From Sphingomonas rubra (GTDB lineage Bacteria > Pseudomonadota > Alphaproteobacteria > Sphingomonadales > Sphingomonadaceae), in assembly GCF_900115745.1 (NCBI RefSeq), contig NZ_FOXP01000002.1, forward strand, positions 1 to 64,000: 64,000 nt of DNA, written 5' to 3'. A program made the position numbers and the translations under genes. How positions within the stretch are numbered: the stretch's first letter is position 1; each line of letters starts with the position of its first letter. Shown piece after piece: positions 8,647 through 16,379 of this stretch. Below the pieces are notes generated by a model. That model saw only the letters and a list, made by a program, of their open reading frames with translations. It did no database searches and was not told the origin of the DNA.

Positions 8647-8836
8647 CTCGGCGGCTTGGCCGCCATGGAGTTGCCCATTTCGCCGAAATTCTGCGTGATG
8701 AACTAATGTCCGCTTTCGAGATTCCAAGAAAGCCGCGCCGAAGTCTGCTTCTGGGTCTCACTCCGTCCGTCACAGCCATTCGTGATTGAGGTGCAGGTCT
8801 ATATGCCCTGCAGCGACCTGCACCTTCCCCATCATG

Positions 8837-9256
8837 TCAGTCGCGCAGGCTGTCCGGCACGATGCCACCGTTCTCAGCCAGCTTCGCCATGACGGCCTTG
8901 TGGAGCGCTATGTTCTGCTCGGCAGTGCCGTCCGCTCCGGCATGGACGTTCAGCTCGCCGGCGAGCTCCTTGCGAGCGGCAAGGCTGGAGTCGAGGTCCA
9001 GCAGCTTCAGCAGGTCGACGATGGAGCTCTGATAGTTGCCGCCACCGTTCTTCATCGACGCCATCTCCGACAGCACCGCGCCGACGTCGACGCTCTGTGG
9101 CTGTGTAGGGGCCGGCTGAGCGGGTGGCGCCGCGGCGGCGGGTGTCGGCTGGGTGGGCGAGGGTTGCGCCTGCGGCGCTGCCGAGCCGGTGGGTGCCGCA
9201 GGCTTGTTCTGCCCGTGATGGAAGATCTTGCCCATGATGTTGCCGAAGATGCTCAT
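8837..9256 (-). CDS. DUF3597 domain protein
   Basis: 139 residues from ATG 9256 (MSIFGNIMGKIFHHG, the usual start of this family). A Pro/Ala/Gln-rich linker fills residues 18-55, then the conserved C-terminal part: VDVGAVLSEMASMKNGGGNYQSSIVDLLKLLDLDSS, a helical domain ending in LAENGGIVPDSLRD. It is LysM-like in other annotations, but function is unknown. Divergent from the DUF4142 gene, and both have stress-type promoter elements in the gap between them. Confidence 0.9.
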   Translation of the reverse strand: MSIFGNIMGKIFHHGQNKPAAPTGSAAPQAQPSPTQPTPAAAAPPAQPAPTQPQSVDVGAVLSEMASMKNGGGNYQSSIVDLLKLLDLDSSLAARKELAGELNVHAGADGTAEQNIALHKAVMAKLAENGGIVPDSLRD

Positions 9257-9302
9257 CGTGCCTGTTCCTGGATAACGACCGCATGACCGCGGCACCGGCC
9301 AC

Positions 9303-9328
9303 AACGACGCGGTCGAGCGCTTGGGTCC
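9303..9328 (-). promoter_or_regulatory. EcfG-like promoter of the DUF3597 gene
   Basis: Minus strand GGACC, 17 bases, CGTT, 46 bases before the DUF3597 ATG; one mismatch to the consensus. Confidence 0.35.
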
Positions 9329-9336
9329 GCGCTCGG

Positions 9337-9361
9337 GGAACGTCGAGGGGGTGCGAGCGCT
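9337..9361 (+). promoter_or_regulatory. EcfG-like promoter of the DUF4142 gene
   Basis: Plus strand GGAAC (exact), 16 bases, CGCT (one mismatch), 41 bases before the DUF4142 ATG. Together with the divergent element it makes the intergenic region a possible shared stress-control region. Confidence 0.4.
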
Positions 9362-9402
9362 TACCTCGATGCGCGCATAAGCGCTTGAAGGGGTTTGCCA
9401 CT

Positions 9403-9981
9403 ATGACCATCCGGACGACGATCATCGCTTCCACTGCGCTCCTTGCGCTCACCGCATGCGGGAGGAACGCTGAGACTACCCAGACCAACACGGCGACCAC
9501 CGCCCAGGCGGGTGACACCGGCATGGCCACCGCAGCTCCGACCCCGATGGCGGCAAGTGCGGCTCAGAGCTTCGCTAACGCCGCTGCGGCGAGCGATGCC
9601 TTTGAGATCGCAACCTCGCAGGCAGCACTATCGAAGAGCAGTTCGGCTTCGGTGAAGACCTACGCCCAGAAGATGATCGACGCGCATACGGCGTCCACGG
9701 CGAAGCTGAAGACGGCAGCTGCCGAAGCCACCCCGACACTCACGCCCGACCCGACGCTCAATCCCGAGCAGCAGCAGAAGCTCGATCAGCTGAAGGCGCT
9801 GAGCGGGACGGCGTTCGATCAGGCTTACATCGCGGAGCAGGCGGCGGGCCACCAGCAGACGCTCGACACGCTCAAGGCTTACGCCGCAACCGGCGACACG
9901 CCAGCACTGAAGACGTTCGCGACCAACCTGATCCCGATCGTTGCCGCGCACCTCAACATGGTCAAGGGCCTCAAGGCCTAA
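9403..9981 (+). CDS. DUF4142 lipoprotein
   Basis: 192 residues from ATG 9403. The signal sequence ends in a lipobox (LLALTAC), then a Thr/Ala-rich linker, then an all-helical domain from about residue 55: FANAAAASDAFEIATSQAAL, KTYAQKMIDAH, and the C-terminal AGHQQTLDTLKAYAATGDTPALKTFATNLIPIVAAHL. This is the ferritin-like DUF4142 pattern with conserved His residues; function in the family is not established. Likely periplasmic and lipid-anchored. The hairpin just after the stop probably ends its transcript. Confidence 0.92.
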   Translation: MTIRTTIIASTALLALTACGRNAETTQTNTATTAQAGDTGMATAAPTPMAASAAQSFANAAAASDAFEIATSQAALSKSSSASVKTYAQKMIDAHTASTAKLKTAAAEATPTLTPDPTLNPEQQQKLDQLKALSGTAFDQAYIAEQAAGHQQTLDTLKAYAATGDTPALKTFATNLIPIVAAHLNMVKGLKA

Positions 9982-10001
9982 CGCCTAGGGGCGATAAGGC
10001 G

Positions 10002-10034
10002 GTGGCTCTCCAGCGCTTCCTGCTGGGGAGCCAC
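10002..10034 (+). terminator. Hairpin after the DUF4142 gene
   Basis: A 13-base stem (GTGGCTCTCCAGC with GCTGGGGAGCCAC, one G-U pair) and 7-base loop, 20 bases after the stop. No T-run follows, so termination is inferred from stem strength and place. Confidence 0.55.
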
Positions 10035-10127
10035 GGTCGGTCACCGCAGCCAGGTAGCGGCAGGATGCGCGATGCTCGCATTCTTCAACGAACCGGAAGC
10101 ACGGGGCTCGCGGTAAGAGGATCGATC

Positions 10128-10553
10128 ATGGATGAGTTTGCCCGGATGATGAGTATGGAGGGCGTCCGCCCTCTCGACCAGACGAAGGCAGCAGTCCGTC
10201 CCACCGCTGAGAAGCAGTCGACAACACTCGATCACAAGATTGTAGTGCCGCCGACAGCGACGTCTGGAGGTCACGCGTGGGCTACCGGTCCTCGCGCGCG
10301 AACTGCATTAGAAACCGCGCTTGATCGCCTCGCGGCCGAGATCCGCGATGGACGGCGTGGCTGGGCTACCGGCATCCGTCAGGATGGCACGACTGTCACG
10401 TTGCCGGCGTCATCGGGGGCGGCGTCGCTGCTTAGCGCCGCGGACCGCCAGACGCTTCGGCTGATGATCGTCGGCGGCGATGGCTGGACCTTCGTCATGC
10501 ATCCGATGATGGGGGTCGCCACGCTCGACGAGGACCCTGATACCTCCGAATAA
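10128..10553 (+). CDS. Hypothetical protein
   Basis: 141 residues from ATG 10128; the frame is open further upstream, but AAGAGG sits 8 bases before this ATG and sequence upstream overlaps the hairpin. It has a polar N-terminal half and a C-terminal part with WATGIRQDGTTVTLP and GWTFVMHPMMGVATLDED, without signal peptide or known motif. Unrecognised; probably cytoplasmic. Confidence 0.5.
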   Translation: MDEFARMMSMEGVRPLDQTKAAVRPTAEKQSTTLDHKIVVPPTATSGGHAWATGPRARTALETALDRLAAEIRDGRRGWATGIRQDGTTVTLPASSGAASLLSAADRQTLRLMIVGGDGWTFVMHPMMGVATLDEDPDTSE

Positions 10554-10619
10554 ACGAGTGCCTGCTATCGGGATAACGGTAAGCCGCGCTTAACGTCGTC
10601 TTCTGGGTCAAAGCAAGGC

Positions 10620-11537
10620 CTACAGCTTCTGGCGGTCAGTTCGTTCTTTCTGCAGTCGATCGTCGAGCTTGGCCGCGCTCGCGGCTGCCAGATTGATGCA
10701 CCCGCGCGGGTCAACGAGGGGCTCCTCACCGGCAAGCCGGGCGTACAGGTCGCTTGCGGACGGATGCGGCGTGACTACCAAGTCACAGCGGAGCCTCGCC
10801 ACGGTCGCGAAGCTGGCCTTAAGTGCCGCCACGCGTTCACCATGGTCGGAGAAGCGGTAGCCGTCAGTTGATACGGCGCTAAGGCTGTCAGCGAAGACGA
10901 GGTCATGGCAGACCCGCCCCTCGCATGATCGCCACGACCAAGATGTGCCGCCCGGCGCATGCCCGGGCGTCGCATGTGCGGTAAGCCGCAGGGAGCCGAG
11001 CCGGACAACTTCGCCGTCGCGCACCACGCGATCGACGCGAACGCCGGGAAAGGCCGGCCTGTCCCCGTCGCGCTGCGGATCATTCGCAGCCATTACGCCG
11101 CTTTCCAACGAGCGGCGGGCGGCGGTGGTCGCGACCATCTGCCCGCCGGTGCGGCGCTTCAATTCGTTGAGGCCGCCGGCGTGGTCAGCATGCTCATGGG
11201 AGGAGAGCAGCAGCTTCACATCAGACAATCGCAATCCCAGCCGTTCGATATTCAACGCTATCATCGGGGCGGCATTGGCTGCGGCACCGTCGATCAACAT
11301 CGCGCCCCTGTCCCCCACCACGAGCACGACCGTGATGCCGCACGTGCCGACATCGTAAACGTTGCCGAAGATGCGCACGGGAGGCGCCGGATCGCTCCAG
11401 CCGTCCTTGCCCGCACATTGCGCCGCATGGGCTGCGAAGCTGGCCGGATGGAGCGGGGCGCCCGGCCGCATCGCGACGACGGAGGCAGCGACCCCGACGC
11501 TAACTGCTGCTGCAAGTAAGAAATGGCGGAGCGGCAT
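10620..11537 (-). CDS. Metallo-beta-lactamase, subclass B3-like
   Basis: 305 residues from ATG 11537, with a signal peptide (MPLRHFLLAAAVSVGVAASVVA), so periplasmic. Zinc ligands are in the B3 arrangement: SSHEHADHAGG with H114, H116, D118 and H119; PGHAPGGTSWSW with H193; and TPHPS with H258. B3-type wording also appears in ADSLSAVSTDGYRFSDH. Known B3 enzymes hydrolyse beta-lactams including carbapenems, and several come from environmental alphaproteobacteria. Activity here is inferred, since close non-lactamase relatives exist. A longer in-frame start would add 56 residues without protein-like pattern. Confidence 0.85.
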   Translation of the reverse strand: MPLRHFLLAAAVSVGVAASVVAMRPGAPLHPASFAAHAAQCAGKDGWSDPAPPVRIFGNVYDVGTCGITVVLVVGDRGAMLIDGAAANAAPMIALNIERLGLRLSDVKLLLSSHEHADHAGGLNELKRRTGGQMVATTAARRSLESGVMAANDPQRDGDRPAFPGVRVDRVVRDGEVVRLGSLRLTAHATPGHAPGGTSWSWRSCEGRVCHDLVFADSLSAVSTDGYRFSDHGERVAALKASFATVARLRCDLVVTPHPSASDLYARLAGEEPLVDPRGCINLAAASAAKLDDRLQKERTDRQKL

Positions 11538-11818
11538 CAGGTTTACCTTCGAATGCCGAGCAGCTGCACCGAAACAGTACCGTCGGCCATCAACATGGAG
11601 GTGCTTAACGAGCGTCCGCTTTCGGGCAAGGCTCAAGACGTCCTGGATGGCGTCTTCTGGGTCAGCGCGTGTAGCGGAGCGTGCTGTACTCGAAAGCACG
11701 AACATGCGGACGGTAATACGTCCCTCTCAGTGATCGTGCAGATCGGCCGCTCTCGCCCATTTGCGGACTTTGCCGCCCAGCGGCGCCCGTACCGGAGCAC
11801 TATGGGGAGAGTTACCTG

Positions 11819-12082
11819 ATGTCAGATGTGCCTTCGATCGGCGCCTTCGCGATCGTACCAAGCAACGACCATGAGGCTGCAACGGTCTTTTGGAAGCGGC
11901 TAGGGTTCAAGCGGGCTCGTGGCATCGACGACTACGTTATCATGGAAGATTGGGGTTGCGAGGTGCACCTGACCCAAGCTGGCCCGAGAGAATGGCGGGT
12001 GCGGGCGTCGGCTCGCTGGCGGGTGCTCGGTGCCCCTGGCACGATGACGAGGACGTTCGAGGGGGCAAGCGAGGACATATGA
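11819..12082 (+). pseudogene. Truncated VOC (glyoxalase/bleomycin-resistance-like) fragment
   Basis: 87 residues. The first 55 or so (GAFAIVPSNDHEAATVFWKRLGFK, YVIMEDWGCEVHLTQAG) are the N-terminal half of a VOC-fold protein, normally about 120 residues. After that the sequence becomes Arg/Ala/Gly-rich and unrelated, and the TGA overlaps the ATG of the next gene (ATATGA). Probably a remnant whose 3' half was replaced when the aldo/keto reductase gene was joined here. It could still serve as a translated leader for the next gene. Confidence 0.6.
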
Positions 12083-12909
12083 GAAGCGTGACGCTGCCTG
12101 TTGGCGAGGTCGTCCCCGCCTTGGGCCAGGGCACCTGGAGGATGGGCGAGCGTGTCGAGCGGCGATCCGACGAGATCGCCGCGCTTCGCGCGGGCGTCGA
12201 CCTGGGCATGACGCTGGTCGATACCGCCGAGATGTACGGCGACGGTGCGGCCGAGACGCTGATCGGCGAGGCGTTGGGCGATCGTCGCGACGAGCTGTTC
12301 CTCGTCAGCAAGGCCTATCCGCAGAACGCGTCGCGCGCGCGCCTCGCCGGTGCGTGCGAGGCCAGCCTGAGGCGGCTCGGCACCGATCGGCTCGATCTCT
12401 ACCTGCTGCACTGGCGGGGGTCGGTGCCGCTCGGCGAGACGGTCGAGGCGATGGAGGCGCTCCGGTCCGAGGGGAAAATTCGGCGCTGGGGCGTCAGCAA
12501 CCTCGATACCGACGACATGGACGAACTCGTCGCGGTCGGCGGACAAGACTGCGCTACCGACCAGATCCTCTACAATCTCGTTCGCCGAGGCCCCGAGCTG
12601 GACCTGCTGCCGTGGCTCGCCGATCACGCAATGGCGGTGATGGCCTATAGCCCCGTCGAACAGGGGCGACTTGCGAGCGATCCAACCTTGGGGAGGATCG
12701 CGGGCGAGATCGGCGCCACGCCCGCGCAGGTCGCGCTCGCCTGGACCATGCGGCACGAGGGCGTCATCGCCATCCCGAAGGCGGGATCGGTCGCCCATGT
12801 GCGGGAGAACCGCGTGGCAGCGGATATCGTCCTCTCCGACGCCGATCTGGCGATGCTTGATGCGGCGTTTCCCCGACCGCGCGGCCAGCGCCCGCTCGAG
12901 ATGCTCTAG
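12079..12909 (+). CDS. Aldo/keto reductase
   Basis: 276 residues from ATG 12079, overlapping the preceding stop by four bases. It has the TIM-barrel pattern of the superfamily: GQGTWRMGE, GMTLVDTAEMYGDGAAETLIGEAL with the catalytic Asp and Tyr, SKAYPQNASR with the catalytic Lys (SKAY), DLYLLHWRG with the catalytic His, WGVSN, and C-terminal IPKAGSVAHVRENR that binds NADPH phosphate. Reduces aldehydes or ketones with NAD(P)H; substrate unknown. Convergent with the DUF2721 gene. Confidence 0.93.
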   Translation: MRSVTLPVGEVVPALGQGTWRMGERVERRSDEIAALRAGVDLGMTLVDTAEMYGDGAAETLIGEALGDRRDELFLVSKAYPQNASRARLAGACEASLRRLGTDRLDLYLLHWRGSVPLGETVEAMEALRSEGKIRRWGVSNLDTDDMDELVAVGGQDCATDQILYNLVRRGPELDLLPWLADHAMAVMAYSPVEQGRLASDPTLGRIAGEIGATPAQVALAWTMRHEGVIAIPKAGSVAHVRENRVAADIVLSDADLAMLDAAFPRPRGQRPLEML

Positions 12910-12934
12910 CCGGCAGCTCCACCTTACCACCCGC

Positions 12935-13378
12935 TCAGGGAGCCGGCGGCGGCGCGGCGGGGTCCTCGGCGTCCACCATCTCGCGGACGGTGCGCCCGGC
13001 GAGCCCCATCTCCGCCGCGAACGCTGCCAACCCCGCGACCGCGCACACCAGCGCGCCGCCGAACAGCGCGAACAGGACGGTGCCCCCGCCGCCGCTGCGG
13101 AGCGCGCGCAGGAACAGGGTGAGCGCCGCGCAGCAGGTGAGCGCCCCCGCGATCGCCGCGAGCAGGACCGCGGCGTCGAGCAGTCTCGACCGCAGCCGCA
13201 ACCGGGCGAGCTGCCGGGGTCGCTGCGTCGGCTCCGCCGCGAGCCGGGCCACCTGGTCGGAGATCCGCGCGAGCCGCTGGGTGAAGACGTTCAGCAGCGA
13301 CGCGATGCCGGTAAGCAGGAACGCCGGCGTCAGCGCGAGCTGGACGACGTGCGCGGCGCTATCGGCGTCGGGCGACAT
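12935..13378 (-). CDS. DUF2721 membrane protein
   Basis: 147 residues from ATG 13378. HVVQLALTPAFLLTGIASLLNVFTQRLARISDQVARL at the N-terminus is the DUF2721 signature. Two further hydrophobic helices lie at about 70-95 and 102-125, giving three membrane segments. The C-terminus is Pro/Ala-rich. Function unknown. It lies 23 bases after the ThDP enzyme gene in the same direction and is probably co-transcribed. Confidence 0.88.
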   Translation of the reverse strand: MSPDADSAAHVVQLALTPAFLLTGIASLLNVFTQRLARISDQVARLAAEPTQRPRQLARLRLRSRLLDAAVLLAAIAGALTCCAALTLFLRALRSGGGGTVLFALFGGALVCAVAGLAAFAAEMGLAGRTVREMVDAEDPAAPPPAP

Positions 13379-13401
13379 GGGCACTCCTCGATCGACGCCG
13401 G

Positions 13402-15192
13402 TCAGAGCCGCTCGCGCACGCCGCCGATGATCTGCCGCGCGGTGTCTGCGACGACCTGCATCGCGCCGCGATCGCCCTTGGCCATCGACGTCATGAACGC
13501 CTTGGCCTGTTCCATCGTGACGTGCGGCGGCAGCGGCGCGACGTTGGGGTCGGTCTTCACCTCCAGCACCACGGGCCGATCGGCGGAGAGCGCCCGGTCC
13601 CACGCGTCGCCGAGCGCGGCCGGGTCGTCGACGAAGATGCCCGTCAGCCCGACCATCTCGGCGAACCGGGCGTAGGGGACGTCGGGCAGCGACTGCGTCG
13701 TCGCGAAGCGCGGGTTCCCCTCCATGATCCGCTGCTCCCAAGTCACCTCGTTCAAATCCTCGTTGTTGAACACGCAGACGACCAGCCGCGGGTCGGCCCA
13801 GCGCCGCCAGTATTTCTGGATCGTGATGAGCTCGGCCATGTTGTTCATCTGCATCGCACCGTCGCCGACCAGCGCGACCACGGGCCGCGTGGGGTGCGCG
13901 AACTTGGCGGCGATCGCGTAGGGCACGGCCGCGCCCATCGAGGCGAGGCCACCCGACAGCGACCCGCGCTGGCCGCGCTTCATCTGCCAGTCGCGCGCGT
14001 ACCAGTTGGCGCACGATCCCGAATCGGAGGTGACGATCGCGTCGGCGGGGAGGCGCGGCGACATTTCGTGCACCACGCGCTGCGGGTTGACCGGAGAGGC
14101 GTCAGCCAGGGCGCGGCCCTTCAGCGTCTCGCGCCAGTCGTCCATCGCGGCGGCGATGCCGTCCTGCCAGCCGCGGTCCTGCTGATGGTCAAGCAGCGGC
14201 AGCAGCGCGCGCAGGGTCTCGCCGGCATCGCCGTGGAGGTTGACCTCGGCGGGGTAGCGCAGACCGAGCATCTCGGGCGCGATGTCGATCTGCACGGCGC
14301 GGGCCTGGCCGTCGGCGGGCAGGAACTCCGCCCACGGAAAGCCGGTGCCAATCATCAACAGCGTGTCGCAATCGTCCATCATGTCGGACGACGGCTTCGT
14401 GCCGAGCAACCCGATCGCGCCGGTGACGAAGGGCAGGTCGTCGGGCAGCACGTCCTTGCCGAGCAGCGCCTTGGCGACCCCCGCGCCCAGCCGCTCGGCG
14501 ACCGCGACGACCTCGTCGGCGGCCTCGCGCGCGCCCGCACCGATCAGGATCGCGACTTTCCGCCCGGCGTTCAGCACCTCGGCGGCGCGGCGGAGATCGG
14601 CGTCATGCGGCAGCACGCGCGGCGCGGAGTAGCCGGGGCCGGAGCGGGTGAAGCCGTGCGCGCGCTTCGGCTCCTCCCACGCCTCGTCCTGCACGTCCTT
14701 GGGCAGGATCAGCACGGTGACGCCGTTCCGCGCCTTGGCGACGCGCAGCCCGCGATCGACCAGGTGGCGCAGCTGCGCGGGCGCGGCCGCCTCCTGCACG
14801 AAGTCGGCGACGTCGGCGAACATCCGGTCGAGGTTCAGCTCCTGCTGGTAGCTCGCGCCACGCACCGTCGTTTCCGCCTGACCGGCGATGGCGAGGACCG
14901 GCATGTGGTCGCTCTTGGCGTCGTAGAGCCCGGTGATGAGGTGCGTCGCGCCGGGGCCACCCGTCGAGAGGCAGACCCCGAGCTCGCCGGTGAACTTGGC
15001 GTGCGCGGTCGCCATGAAGGCGGCCATCTCCTCGTGCCGTACCTGGACGAACTCGATCTCGCCTTCGGTGCCCTCCGCGCGCTGGAGGGCACCGAGGACG
15101 CCGTTGATGCCGTCGCCCGAATAGCCGTAGATGCGCGTCACTCCCCAGGTCTTGAGGCGCTCGACGAAGAAATCGCTGGTGAGGCGGGTCAT
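13402..15192 (-). CDS. Thiamine diphosphate-dependent enzyme, PoxB/pyruvate-oxidase-like
   Basis: 596 residues from ATG 15192. N-terminal Pyr domain (GDGINGVLGAL, FVQVRHEEMAAFMATAHAKFTGE with the catalytic Glu), central domain (RKVAILIGAGAREAADEV), C-terminal PP domain with the cofactor motif GDGAMQMNNMAELITIQKYW. Length and order fit pyruvate oxidase, acetolactate synthase-like or related enzymes. The organism's true substrate cannot be read from the sequence, and no C-terminal membrane-binding helix like that of E. coli PoxB is obvious. A near-consensus stress promoter lies 31 bases before the start. Confidence 0.88.
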   Translation of the reverse strand: MTRLTSDFFVERLKTWGVTRIYGYSGDGINGVLGALQRAEGTEGEIEFVQVRHEEMAAFMATAHAKFTGELGVCLSTGGPGATHLITGLYDAKSDHMPVLAIAGQAETTVRGASYQQELNLDRMFADVADFVQEAAAPAQLRHLVDRGLRVAKARNGVTVLILPKDVQDEAWEEPKRAHGFTRSGPGYSAPRVLPHDADLRRAAEVLNAGRKVAILIGAGAREAADEVVAVAERLGAGVAKALLGKDVLPDDLPFVTGAIGLLGTKPSSDMMDDCDTLLMIGTGFPWAEFLPADGQARAVQIDIAPEMLGLRYPAEVNLHGDAGETLRALLPLLDHQQDRGWQDGIAAAMDDWRETLKGRALADASPVNPQRVVHEMSPRLPADAIVTSDSGSCANWYARDWQMKRGQRGSLSGGLASMGAAVPYAIAAKFAHPTRPVVALVGDGAMQMNNMAELITIQKYWRRWADPRLVVCVFNNEDLNEVTWEQRIMEGNPRFATTQSLPDVPYARFAEMVGLTGIFVDDPAALGDAWDRALSADRPVVLEVKTDPNVAPLPPHVTMEQAKAFMTSMAKGDRGAMQVVADTARQIIGGVRERL

Positions 15193-15222
15193 GGGGCAAT
15201 CCTGTGGGGGCGGCGCGTGGTA

Positions 15223-15247
15223 AACGCCTGACGAGCCTATGGGTTCT
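15223..15247 (-). promoter_or_regulatory. EcfG-like promoter of the ThDP enzyme gene
   Basis: Minus strand AGAAC, 16 bases, CGTT, one mismatch to GGAAC-N16-CGTT, ending 31 bases before the ATG at 15192. Confidence 0.45.
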
Positions 15248-15404
15248 CCTCGACGAGCGTGCGCGCGTTCCTTCGGCGATGCGATCACCCTGATCGGCGG
15301 TGCGCGGGGTTCGTGTCTCAAAACTCTCCCGAACCCGTGAACCCGCCACGATCCCCACGGGTTGTGCCGGGGACGGCGGAGCGCCGCTGGAACAGGAGAG
15401 ACCG

Positions 15405-15494
15405 ATGGGGACCAATGCACTGAGTCATGGGGCCAACATCGTCTGCGCGAGCGGCAAGGCCTCGCTGACGCGCGAGATGGTGGAGGCCGCATGA
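15405..15494 (+). CDS. 29-residue small ORF, translationally coupled
   Basis: MGTNALSHGANIVCASGKASL and eight more residues, ending in TGA that overlaps the next ATG (ATGA). AGGAGAG lies 7 bases before its ATG, the strongest ribosome site in this stretch, while the next gene has none of its own. So this is either a real micro-protein or a leader peptide that delivers ribosomes to the 82-residue gene. Too short for family assignment. Confidence 0.5.
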   Translation: MGTNALSHGANIVCASGKASLTREMVEAA

Positions 15495-15739
15495 CCCTTT
15501 CTGCACCCACGCCCGTCAAGACTGCGGCCGAACTGAAGAAGTTCGATGTCACCATCCGTCGCTTCGACCCGACGCAAGGGTCGGCAAGCGGAGAGGAGTT
15601 CGTGCTGCCGGTCGACAGCCCCGACGAGGAGCATGCGATCGCATCGACGATCGCCAACGCCGCATCGTGGTCGGGCAAGGTCGCGGACGGACAGCCGCTG
15701 CCGATCGCCTTTATGGCCGTCCGCGTCGCGCGGCGCTGA
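15491..15739 (+). CDS. Small hypothetical protein (82 aa)
   Basis: 82 residues starting inside the stop of the 29-residue ORF. Sequence such as KKFDVTIRRFDPTQGSASGEEFVLPVDSPDEEHAI then ASWSGKVADGQPLPIAFMAVRVARR looks like a compact beta protein. No named family recognised. It begins a plus-strand run: this gene, cupin, SDR and a membrane protein, with gaps or overlaps of 4, 8 and 20 bases. Confidence 0.6.
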   Translation: MTLSAPTPVKTAAELKKFDVTIRRFDPTQGSASGEEFVLPVDSPDEEHAIASTIANAASWSGKVADGQPLPIAFMAVRVARR

Positions 15740-15743
15740 GGCG

Positions 15744-16379
15744 ATGGACGATCTCGACACGCAGGCGAGCGGTGATGCTGCGGTTCGTCACGACGCGAGC
15801 GAGCCCGGCGGCAAGCCGAGCTTCGCGATGACCGACGGCGGCGGTGCCGACCCCACCCACCAGCACCTCTTCCATCTCGCGGGCGCCGCGCCCAGCCGGT
15901 TCGACGGCGGCGACCTCCGCGGTGCGGTGGCGGACAACTGGTCGGTGCTGAAGGGGCAGCAGGGCTCCGTCTACCTCGCCCGGCTCGCCCCTGGCGGCGT
16001 GCGCGAGCCGCACTGGCACCCGTCGGCGTGGGAGATGAACTTCGTCGTCTCCGGTCAGGTCCGCTGGAGCCTCGTCGGGCCGGGCGGCACCGGCGACGCG
16101 TTCGAGGGCAAGGCCGGCGATCTGGTCTTCGCGCCGCAGGGCCACTTCCACTATTTCGAGAACACCAGCGACACCGAGGACCTCGTTGTCCTGATCGTCT
16201 TCAACACGAGCGTCGCCGAGCCGGACGACGACATCGGGCTGGTGGAATCGCTGTCGGCGATCCCGCCCGACGTCCTCGGCGCGCTTTTCGGCGTCCCGGC
16301 CGACACGTTCAAGGCGGTCCCGAAGAACCGCGATCGCGTCGTGATCGCATCCAAACGGAAGGAGTCGGCGAATGGCTGA
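15744..16379 (+). CDS. Cupin domain protein (oxalate decarboxylase-like)
   Basis: 211 residues from ATG 15744. A single double-stranded beta-helix with the metal motif EPHWHPSAWEMNFVVSG (two His, one Glu) at about 92-108 and the second motif GDLVFAPQGHFHYFENT at about 128-145. This matches the single cupin of bicupin oxalate decarboxylases and auxin-binding-like cupins. A C-terminal segment of about 60 residues (LSAIPPDVLGALFGVPADTF) resembles the C-terminal helix region of oxalate decarboxylases. Enzymatic role inferred. Overlaps the SDR start by 8 bases. Confidence 0.88.
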   Translation: MDDLDTQASGDAAVRHDASEPGGKPSFAMTDGGGADPTHQHLFHLAGAAPSRFDGGDLRGAVADNWSVLKGQQGSVYLARLAPGGVREPHWHPSAWEMNFVVSGQVRWSLVGPGGTGDAFEGKAGDLVFAPQGHFHYFENTSDTEDLVVLIVFNTSVAEPDDDIGLVESLSAIPPDVLGALFGVPADTFKAVPKNRDRVVIASKRKESANG

